From: a virus
Virus record (IMG/VR): IMGVR_UViG_3300007541_000267
Location: 1 to 21,851 of that record
DNA: 21,851 nucleotides
Direction: 5' to 3' (one strand)
Positions 15,688 to 21,851 of this stretch are shown in pieces. The position numbers were made by a program, and so were the translations under genes. Within the stretch, counting starts at the first letter, position 1. Each line of letters begins with the position of its first letter. The notes under the pieces were generated by a model. The model was not told the DNA's origin. It saw only the letters and a program-made list of their open reading frames with translations, and searched no databases.

Positions 15688-16086
15688 TTGGCGGTCCTTA
15701 CTGGTAAAAACGGCGCACTGCAGTGGAATGGTGCCACGGTGGGCAAAGTCCGATCGTGGTCGCTGAGCATTAACAAGGACGCACTCGAAACCACCAGTCT
15801 CGGGCTCAGTGATCGCACCTACACCCCGGGTCTCCGGGGGAGCACTGGCAGTGCCGAGCTGATGTACGACCCGAATGAAGGCCAGGCCGCTGCCCTGCTC
15901 AACAGCATCCTCAGCAATGACGCATCTGTGGCCCAGTCAGTGGGCTTCGTACTCGATCAAGCCGGCGGTAAGACCTTGGGCTGTACCGCATTCTTGACCG
16001 GAGCTTCCCCCAGCGTCAGCGTTGGCGACATTCAGGTCTGCTCTGTGACCTTCCAGGTGTCCGGCGCCTTATCTGGTGGCTTCTGA
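15688..16086 (+). CDS. Tail-tube-like protein (first of a pair)
   Basis: This 132-residue protein uses a TTG start at 15688. Around residues 24-60 it carries SWSLSINKDALETTSLGLSD, then a YTPGLRGSTGSAELMYD strand pair, a helix (GQAAALLNSILSN), and a closing region with CSVTFQVSGALSGGF. A tryptophan-led strand, then an acidic loop with TTSLG, then a glycine-rich hairpin, is the layout of small tail-tube subunits. Its end overlaps the next gene as TGATG. A matching motif recurs in the C-terminal third of that next gene, so the two may be paralogues. Being placed after the hub gene, it is unlikely to be the main tube protein; a distal tube ring or tip adaptor is an inference. Confidence 0.65.
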   Translation: MAVLTGKNGALQWNGATVGKVRSWSLSINKDALETTSLGLSDRTYTPGLRGSTGSAELMYDPNEGQAAALLNSILSNDASVAQSVGFVLDQAGGKTLGCTAFLTGASPSVSVGDIQVCSVTFQVSGALSGGF

Positions 16087-17144
16087 TGGCGGTCCTTGGT
16101 GTCAACGGGATTGTCAGGCTCCGTCGCGAAGCGCCTGACCCGCTGGTGCTGCCCCAGGTCGCTATGCGGCCGGACATCGATGTGTTTCTGGTGCGCAATC
16201 AGGACTACTGGAACGGGGACGAAGTACGGCTGTTCTCGCCAGACGGGCTACCTCTGTCCACCGATGCGCTTCCCAACGGCGTTGGCTGCTACTTCGGATC
16301 TGTCTGGGAGCTAGGGAGCAACCGTAACCATGTGTCTTCCGAGAGCGACAATTATTATCAATCAGATTCCGCTTACTTCTACAATCGTGGTGCTCCTATC
16401 AACAGCGCTACTTACTATATCTATCGTGATCAGCTTGATCGCATCAGCTTTTACACCACCCGTGCCGCCGCTCTCGCAGGTAGCACTGCTAACCGTATCG
16501 ACCTGCGCTCCCTGGCGTTCGACTTCCTTGTCGTGTCCGCCGCCGGTACTGAGGAGTACGACAACGCTATTGCCGAGTGCGTAGCCGCTGCAGGCGACTA
16601 CCGCTTCAGCGATGTCCGTGATGAAGTCACACTGGCCAGCATCTGTGACTATGCCCCTTTGTACGAGCAGCCAGTAGCGGGTACAACCGAATATGACAAC
16701 GCCGACCTGCAACCTCGACGTTGGATCAATGGGTTTCCTTGGTTGATACAAGGGCAGCTGCAGCAGTGGAGTATTGAGCTTAATGCGGAGAATATCGATA
16801 CAACTGCAGTCGGGCAAACCTTTGGAGATAACATTAAATCTATTGTAAGTGGTGGCGGTAGCTTTGACTTTATCGTAGAGCGAACAACCAACGAAGGTAG
16901 TTATGACTCTACGGCTTTAATGCAGCTATTGCTGCTGACGGAAAAAGGGTCAAAAGCAGAAGCTGAATTTTATATGATAAACGCTAGACCTGAATCCTGT
17001 GGGCAGTTAGCACCAGGTGATCTGTACTATAAGTGTGATATACTAATTACAAACAGTGCTGTAAACACACGAGCAGATGAAATCATTGTGGGCACTGCGA
17101 AGTTCGTGACCACAGGATCCATCGAGCTTAAGATGGGCACATAG
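16086..17144 (+). CDS. Tail protein with C-terminal tail-tube-like domain
   Basis: This 352-residue protein starts in the previous stop (TGATG). The first half has VFLVRNQDYWNGDEVRLFSP and CYFGSVWELGSNRNHV, a pattern I recall from cyanophage tail-cluster proteins of unknown role. A middle segment contains two similar phrases, AGTEEYDNA and AGTTEYDNA. From residue 228 a second domain begins with QWSIELNAENIDTTAVGQTF, aligned in layout with the preceding protein, and continues through ALMQLLLLTEKGSKAEAEFY to the end. GC content falls in this part: 38 of 60 bases are G/C at 16141-16200 but only 23 of 60 at 16921-16980. The domain may thus have been exchanged. A structural role in the distal tail is inferred from position. 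Confidence 0.65.
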   Translation: MAVLGVNGIVRLRREAPDPLVLPQVAMRPDIDVFLVRNQDYWNGDEVRLFSPDGLPLSTDALPNGVGCYFGSVWELGSNRNHVSSESDNYYQSDSAYFYNRGAPINSATYYIYRDQLDRISFYTTRAAALAGSTANRIDLRSLAFDFLVVSAAGTEEYDNAIAECVAAAGDYRFSDVRDEVTLASICDYAPLYEQPVAGTTEYDNADLQPRRWINGFPWLIQGQLQQWSIELNAENIDTTAVGQTFGDNIKSIVSGGGSFDFIVERTTNEGSYDSTALMQLLLLTEKGSKAEAEFYMINARPESCGQLAPGDLYYKCDILITNSAVNTRADEIIVGTAKFVTTGSIELKMGT

Positions 17145-17157
17145 CATAGGTGTATCC

Positions 17158-20100
17158 GTGGCAGCCATCGTTCTCCCTGGGCAAGCCGGCGCGATCGACG
17201 ACATTGATGTCACGCAGGCTCAATTCCGCGAACAGATCGCTGCCATTGCCGTAGCCGCCCGTCGCTACTCCGGCGGTACAGCTCAAGGTGTCAGCACCAC
17301 GTGTCTGTACGTCGACCCCGAGATCGGCACCGACGACTGGGAAAGTGGCGTGGCTGACGGCACTGCCACACCTGTTCTGACCAACCAGCAGATCACTGCT
17401 GGCTATTCCAAGACAGCGCCGTTCAAGACGCTACAGCGTGCCTTGATCGAAGCCGCACGCCTCTCCATCATCGCAGGCGTCAATAATGATCTCTACGACC
17501 GCGTTGTGATTCGCGTGTCGCCCGGGGAGCACATCATTGACAATGCCACAGCAGGCGCCGAAACCGTCAGCTCGTGGGGCTCTTCGTTCTCGCCCACTGC
17601 CGAGAACCTTCGTGCTTTCAATGGCAGCACCATTGGCGTGATCCTGCCGCGTGGCGTCAGCATCGTCGGCGAAGACCTGCGCAAGAGCGTCATTCGTCCC
17701 AGTACGGTGCCGGCGCCCAATCTGAACCCGTCTACAGAACGCGGCGCGATTTTCAAGGCAACGGGCGGCTCGTTCTTTTTCAACTTCACTTTCAAGGATG
17801 CGATTGGCATTACAACGTCGCATCACATGCTGTCGGCGTTTGAATTCTGTGGCGATGCTGAGCTGACCGCGTATTACAACAAAATTGCCACGGCATTTGG
17901 ACTCAACCCTTCTGATATTGGCATCGTCAATCCTGGTGAAACGCAAATCACCACGGTCTATCCCGACGGCACTGCAACGTCTGCTGTTGACTCCACACGC
18001 GGTAGTTCGCCTTATATCTTCAACTGTTCGCTGCGCTCCGACTATGGAATGTGCGGCATGTTCCTTGACGGTGATAAAGTCACCGGCTTCAAGAGCATGG
18101 TGGTGGCACAGTTCACCAACGTGTCTTTGCAAAAGGATATGAACGCTTGGGAGGTTTACTCAGGCGGCAGTTGGAGCGTTCCTGCTAATTACGCTGCGTA
18201 CATCGCATCGAATATCAATGATGTTCGTTATCGCATTGCGGGCGACATCAACCATTCGACTGGCTGCTATGAGATTGACTACCGCAGCTTCGGCTTTAAG
18301 TGCATTAACAACTCAATCCTGCAAGAAGTTAGCTGCTTTGTGATTGGCGATGCTGTTCACCATTGGACAGCAAGTGGTGGCGAATGCACCATCACTAATA
18401 GCAACAGCAACTTCGGCCTAACTGCGCTGCTGTCTTCTGGCTTCCGTGGCATTGGCACTGCTGGTGGCGCCTTCACGCAAGACCAAGGCTTCCTGATGAA
18501 GGAACTTCGTCGTGCGTTGAAAGTGCGTACTGACGGCAGCAACATTCGTCAGATCACGATTGGCACTGTCGCTTCGTATAACAGTGGCACAGGCGTCATC
18601 ACGCTTGATACTCCTTTTGACCCTGACCTGACCTTCGGACGTTACGGCTACAGCTTGAAGCAAGACGACTACATCTGGATCGAAAACCGCAGTCGTGACA
18701 CAGGGCCTGGTTATGTGCCAGGCGACAAGGAGGCATCGAGTGCGATTGACGTGAGGGCCAAACTTGCTGCTACGCCTTGGGCAGAAGGCAGCCCCACACT
18801 GATCAATGTCAATCCCAGTGGTGACTTAGCAATCAACAATATCACCACGATGGATCCTGCGGTGCTTGTCGGTAACCGCGTCTACATTCGCCGCTTAATT
18901 GATACACGCACGCCAGATGAGCGCAAGTATTCGCTGGTCGTAGAAAACAGCGCACCTGCTTCCACCCGTCGTCCAGTGGGCAATTTTGTCGTCCGTTTGG
19001 GCGGTAAGAGCAACGTTGCCAACCAACTGGATCCAACCAATGGCGCGGGGCAAGTATTTCTTGTCTCGGAATCGACAGTCAACAACACCGGCGGCGTTTC
19101 TACCAGTCGTTTTAGCCTCGTGCTGCGTCCTGGTGACTCCGCCACGAGCTTCACTCCAGATGCGTACTACCGTGTTGGCACACCTGCGCTGAATTCCAAC
19201 CGCGTCTATCGCTCCAAGCGCAACGATAGCTATTCATCGTTTTCGCTGGATGAATGGGAACCGACTCTGCCGATGCTGACAAATGAGCGCGGCATCGAAT
19301 CGTTGCGAATTGCAATCGGCCCTGAACTGCTGATCGACAAGGATCTGTCTAACGATCCTGACAGCACCGATCTTGGTATTGATCAAACCACGGATCAAGA
19401 CATCTTAAATCAAATCTATAGCTCCACGGACTACCGAGGCGCCTATGACTTGATGACTGCTGTGGGCTATAGCGCCGCTGATGCACGCTCCGTACTGGCG
19501 CTGCAGAACACTGCTGAAGATCGTGCCTGGGATCCATCGGCACTTGCGAGCCCTGCACCGAGCGGCAAGCTCAGCGCTCGCGGCTACTGGCCACTGGAAT
19601 TCAACCGCCCGAGCCTGATCCGCGCCTTTGGGCAAGCCTACGAATGGGCAGGCCAGGGCAACTATTCCAAGGCAATGCCTAAGTATCAAGTGACGGCATT
19701 GACCGACCAACACAAGGTGGACTACTTCGCCGTCAACCATATGGGCGGCCGGGTCTACAACACCGGATTCAACGAGGACGGCCTGATCGTTCAAGGCGAC
19801 ACGATCAACGATCTCGGCACCAATACTGTTGTTACCACTGAAACTGCTGGTCTTGGCGCACTTGGCGGTGATCCTGATTTCCCAGCAGTGCCGACCAGCT
19901 TCGACACGCTGACGATCAACCAAGAATTTAATGCGCTGCAAGAGGCGACGGTCAATAACTTGACCATCAATGGCACTGTTGAGGGTTCGCCAACTTTTGC
20001 GCCAAATGTATTGCCCGCTGCAAGTGCTGCCGTAGCCGGCATCATTGAGCTTGCCACGGCTGCTGAACTTGCGCTGTTTGAAGATATCAACAAGGCGGTA

Positions 20101-20805
20101 ACGCCGGCAACGCTTGGTGCCATTCGCGGCGCGTCTGATGGCTTGGCATCGCTTGATGGGACGGGCAAGGTGCCGATCTCGGAGCTGCCGAGTATTCCGA
20201 CAAGTAATCTCCCGAGCGCGTCCACTACAGCGCAGGGCATCATCGAGATTGCAACTAACACTGAGGCGGCAGCATATAGCGACACGTCTCGCGCATTGGT
20301 GCCGAGCAACCTTGCTGCATTGAGAGCTGCGGCCAACGGACTTGCAACGCTAGATGGCAGCGCTCTACTGCCGACAGATCAACTGCCAGAAATCCCACTG
20401 GCAAACATCCCGACGCTGACCAATGCCAAGCTTCCCGTACTGGAGCTAGCAAAGCTGCCGACGATCCCAGCAAACAAACTGCTGACCACACCAGTTGCTT
20501 GGACGGCTGGCAATACTAACTTTGACCTAAGCGCTAATTTCACTTTCACGCATACAGGCACCGCCACCTCACTGGCACTTGGAACGCCTGTCACGACGGG
20601 ATACATTGGAACGTCCGGCTTTATCTATATCACTAATGCCACTGGAGTGGCACTGGTCGGGATTGATGACGCCTATTGGAAAGGCGCCGTTAATACTTGG
20701 ATTAATCCAACCACAAACAATGCTGGCCTTACGGGCAATTTGATTATTGGTTACTACATCGCCGCTGCAAATACAGTGGTGTACACCGCATCAATGGTGA
20801 GCTGA
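17158..20805 (+). CDS. Large tail fibre / beta-helix structural protein
   Basis: The GTG start at 17158 follows an AGGTG ribosome binding site and lies 13 bases after the previous stop. The 1215-residue product has, near residues 85-110, APFKTLQRALIEAARLS, the entry element common in beta-helix (pectate-lyase-like) proteins. It then has many short strands with Gly/Asn turns, including PYIFNCSLRSDYGMCGMFLD, GFKSMVVAQFTNVSLQKD and GGECTITNSNSNFGL. I recall close counterparts of these phrases in structural proteins of T4-like marine cyanophages. The C-terminal quarter changes to a fibre shaft with a 66-residue tandem repeat, repeated LP/IP motifs, and a final beta head domain. It probably trimerises and extends from the tail tip for host binding. 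No chaperone or lyase active site was recognised. Confidence 0.75.
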   Translation: MAAIVLPGQAGAIDDIDVTQAQFREQIAAIAVAARRYSGGTAQGVSTTCLYVDPEIGTDDWESGVADGTATPVLTNQQITAGYSKTAPFKTLQRALIEAARLSIIAGVNNDLYDRVVIRVSPGEHIIDNATAGAETVSSWGSSFSPTAENLRAFNGSTIGVILPRGVSIVGEDLRKSVIRPSTVPAPNLNPSTERGAIFKATGGSFFFNFTFKDAIGITTSHHMLSAFEFCGDAELTAYYNKIATAFGLNPSDIGIVNPGETQITTVYPDGTATSAVDSTRGSSPYIFNCSLRSDYGMCGMFLDGDKVTGFKSMVVAQFTNVSLQKDMNAWEVYSGGSWSVPANYAAYIASNINDVRYRIAGDINHSTGCYEIDYRSFGFKCINNSILQEVSCFVIGDAVHHWTASGGECTITNSNSNFGLTALLSSGFRGIGTAGGAFTQDQGFLMKELRRALKVRTDGSNIRQITIGTVASYNSGTGVITLDTPFDPDLTFGRYGYSLKQDDYIWIENRSRDTGPGYVPGDKEASSAIDVRAKLAATPWAEGSPTLINVNPSGDLAINNITTMDPAVLVGNRVYIRRLIDTRTPDERKYSLVVENSAPASTRRPVGNFVVRLGGKSNVANQLDPTNGAGQVFLVSESTVNNTGGVSTSRFSLVLRPGDSATSFTPDAYYRVGTPALNSNRVYRSKRNDSYSSFSLDEWEPTLPMLTNERGIESLRIAIGPELLIDKDLSNDPDSTDLGIDQTTDQDILNQIYSSTDYRGAYDLMTAVGYSAADARSVLALQNTAEDRAWDPSALASPAPSGKLSARGYWPLEFNRPSLIRAFGQAYEWAGQGNYSKAMPKYQVTALTDQHKVDYFAVNHMGGRVYNTGFNEDGLIVQGDTINDLGTNTVVTTETAGLGALGGDPDFPAVPTSFDTLTINQEFNALQEATVNNLTINGTVEGSPTFAPNVLPAASAAVAGIIELATAAELALFEDINKAVTPATLGAIRGASDGLASLDGTGKVPISELPSIPTSNLPSASTTAQGIIEIATNTEAAAYSDTSRALVPSNLAALRAAANGLATLDGSALLPTDQLPEIPLANIPTLTNAKLPVLELAKLPTIPANKLLTTPVAWTAGNTNFDLSANFTFTHTGTATSLALGTPVTTGYIGTSGFIYITNATGVALVGIDDAYWKGAVNTWINPTTNNAGLTGNLIIGYYIAAANTVVYTASMVS
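20023..20418 (+). repeat. Two 66-residue tandem repeats in the fibre protein
   Basis: The segments 20023-20220 and 20221-20418 code for two gapless 66-residue units; by hand count 29 of 66 residues are identical. Shared elements are GII(E)LAT/IAT near the start, a VxP or LVP turn near residue 28, a GLAxLDG element at residues 40-46, and LPxIP near the end. Such units occur in phage fibre shafts, where they form trimeric spirals. The DNA copies have diverged, so this is an old duplication. Confidence 0.8.
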
Positions 20806-20806
20806 C

Positions 20807-21721
20807 ATGGCAGGCAATTCAGTACCAGCTTTCTTTGGCGTACGAGGCAGGACGCTAAAACCTGTTTCCATTGATGTAACTTTCACAACTGACCAGTCTG
20901 GATCGATGCGTGCCTTCGTGGCATTTATCTCTAGCATTTCGACGATTGTCGCACTTGAAAACGCGCTTACTGCTCAAGGTGTTGGCATTAGCCAAGACAA
21001 TCGCTACTCGCTTTGTAGCGGAGCAGGAGGGATTGATTCACCACTTGGCGCCCACGACGAATTGGATGAAATTGAATACTTTGTTACCGTTGATAGTGTG
21101 CTGCAGCGATGGGCGCCTGGCCCCGAAGTTGTTGCGGGCAATGTTCTTTGGCCGTCACTAAGCGCTAATGCTGGCAATGATACGGAAGACATGGCCTTGG
21201 CTGCGCATTTGATCGCAGGGGGCGCTAGAGAATACCAAGCAACTGCGCAGCGAATTATTATTGCAGCGGGAGATCTTCAATGTAATTACCTAGAAGATGT
21301 TGTTGATAATAGTGTCGCGCTAGCAACTCTTACAGCCGAAGCCACGGCGCAGCGCTACATTGGCGTCCACGCAGTGAATATCGCTTTTACGGAGCCCGCT
21401 AGTGCAAACCCCGTGCCGCCTGGGGATGTATTCGGCTTTGTTTACACCACTGACTCCGTTGGTACTGCTATTTATTTAGATGGCAATACTTTACATTACA
21501 GGGAAGGTGTGGATGTATCCAAGGTGACCCTTACATATGCCGGATCCACGGGTGGATATGGCCCAGACCCAGGGCAAGCGGATGAAATTCTCGCATTTGC
21601 CGAGGCTACAAATGGAGCGATTTATCGCCTTGCTTTAACTAATACAACTGCAGGAACTGAAGCGCTGGGCGTGTCTCTTGGTCAAGTACTTGGCCAGTAC
21701 CTATACGCTACGGAGTCATAG
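20807..21721 (+). CDS. vWA-domain protein with MIDAS motif, candidate tail adhesin
   Basis: This 304-residue protein starts one base after the fibre stop, with GGTGAG just upstream. Near the N-terminus VTFTTDQSGSM gives a full MIDAS metal-binding motif DxSxS (Asp29, Ser31, Ser33) at the end of a hydrophobic strand. A candidate second ligand is Thr126 in GNDTEDMALAAHLI, and a third is Asp156 in RIIIAAGDLQ, in the usual order of a von Willebrand factor A domain. The domain spans roughly residues 20-240. vWA domains bind protein or sugar ligands through a divalent metal. No signal peptide or membrane anchor is visible, as expected for a virion part. Its place between two fibre genes suggests receptor binding or fibre attachment, which is inferred. 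The final 60 residues may complete the same domain. Confidence 0.78.
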   Translation: MAGNSVPAFFGVRGRTLKPVSIDVTFTTDQSGSMRAFVAFISSISTIVALENALTAQGVGISQDNRYSLCSGAGGIDSPLGAHDELDEIEYFVTVDSVLQRWAPGPEVVAGNVLWPSLSANAGNDTEDMALAAHLIAGGAREYQATAQRIIIAAGDLQCNYLEDVVDNSVALATLTAEATAQRYIGVHAVNIAFTEPASANPVPPGDVFGFVYTTDSVGTAIYLDGNTLHYREGVDVSKVTLTYAGSTGGYGPDPGQADEILAFAEATNGAIYRLALTNTTAGTEALGVSLGQVLGQYLYATES

Positions 21722-21722
21722 A

Positions 21723-21764
21723 ATGAAGACACCGGCCCATGACCGGCTTCCATCGGCTCGATAG
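21723..21764 (+). other. Possible 13-residue coupling mini-ORF
   Basis: An ATG one base after the vWA stop opens a 13-codon frame (MKTPAHDRLPSAR) that ends with TAG two bases before the next gene's ATG at 21767. It has no ribosome binding site of its own. It could carry ribosomes from one gene to the next, or be chance. Within it, CCGG occurs twice around CCCATGA, a weak 4-bp stem. Confidence 0.2.
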
Positions 21765-21766
21765 CC

Positions 21767-21851
21767 ATGTCCCTGCAGATAGAACTCAAGAAAAGCGCTG
21801 TTTCGCAGAAGCAGCCTTTTCCCAGTGACCTTGCCCTTGGCGAGATCGCGC
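21767..21851 (+). CDS. Tail fibre protein, N-terminal fragment
   Basis: Only the first 28 codons are inside the window. They give MSLQIELKKSAVSQKQPFPS followed by DLALGEIA. The pattern of an I-x-L-K-[KR]-S-A-V opening followed by LxxGEIA is the common N-terminal domain of phage tail fibres related to the major tropism determinant and hyaluronate-lyase-type fibres, which attaches the fibre to the tail. The position after a beta-helix fibre and a vWA protein fits. The start has no strong ribosome binding site. What lies beyond the N-terminal domain cannot be seen. Confidence 0.65.
   Translation, partial: MSLQIELKKSAVSQKQPFPSDLALGEIA

Noticed and set aside
17431-18132. Minus-strand open frame opposite the fibre gene
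   Set aside because: It is rich in Arg, His and Cys, has no domain, and is fully opposite a clear beta-helix coding region.
1-21851. tRNA genes, CRISPR arrays, insertion sequences, integrase or attachment sites
   Set aside because: Nothing with cloverleaf, spaced repeats, transposase motifs or recombinase motifs was seen; the window is filled with structural genes.

Overview
The window is a stretch of a tailed double-stranded DNA phage (or prophage) genome, with every supported gene on the + strand and almost no space between genes. It carries the end of the head module, the connector and neck genes, and nearly the whole tail module of a long, non-contractile (siphovirus-type) tail. No sheath or contractile baseplate gene is seen. 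The likely host is a cyanobacterium, possibly a picocyanobacterium of the Synechococcus/Cyanobium kind. This rests on remembered similarity of the fibre protein at 17158-20805 and several tail-tip proteins to cyanophage structural proteins, so it is an inference. Portal, terminase, lysis, integration and replication genes are absent and would lie outside the window.

Layout. Positions 2-3351 are very GC-rich and hold the C-terminus of a DUF2184-type major capsid protein, a small FluMu-like protein, a DUF4054 head-tail connector, a possible stopper, an HK97 gp10-like neck protein, a tail terminator (GTG start at 1861) and a major tail protein with a C-terminal Ig-like domain. A clean intrinsic terminator follows at 3376-3397. 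Positions 3408-4601 are much more AT-rich and hold a small unknown gene and the tail assembly chaperone pair G and G-T. The T part has no ATG start and appears to be made by a programmed -1 frameshift at GGGAAAC (4125-4131), with a perfect 8-bp hairpin 8 nt downstream. Positions 4657-10704 encode a 2015-residue tape measure protein.

Positions 10704-15270 form a lambda-like tail-tip cassette: an L/M-like minor tail protein, an NlpC/P60 (gpK-like) peptidase and a J-like central hub, linked by overlapping stop/start codons. Positions 15270-17144 hold three tail-associated proteins; two of them share a motif that suggests paralogous tail-tube-like domains. Positions 17158-20805 encode a large beta-helix-like fibre with a 66-residue tandem repeat near its C-terminus. 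Positions 20807-21721 encode a von Willebrand factor A (vWA) domain protein with a MIDAS metal site. A fibre gene with a tropism-determinant-like N-terminus begins at 21767 and runs off the window.

The genes act as one assembly line. The neck proteins close the filled head. The G and G-T chaperones hold the tape measure while the tail protein polymerises to a length set by that tape. The hub, peptidase and tip proteins start the tail, and the fibres plus the vWA protein probably bind the host. The most notable signals are the complete frameshift signal, the AT-rich island that joins both chaperones to the tape measure N-terminus, the tail-tube-like paralogues after the hub gene, the hairpin over a ribosome binding site at 15660-15679, and the vWA adhesin candidate among the fibres.
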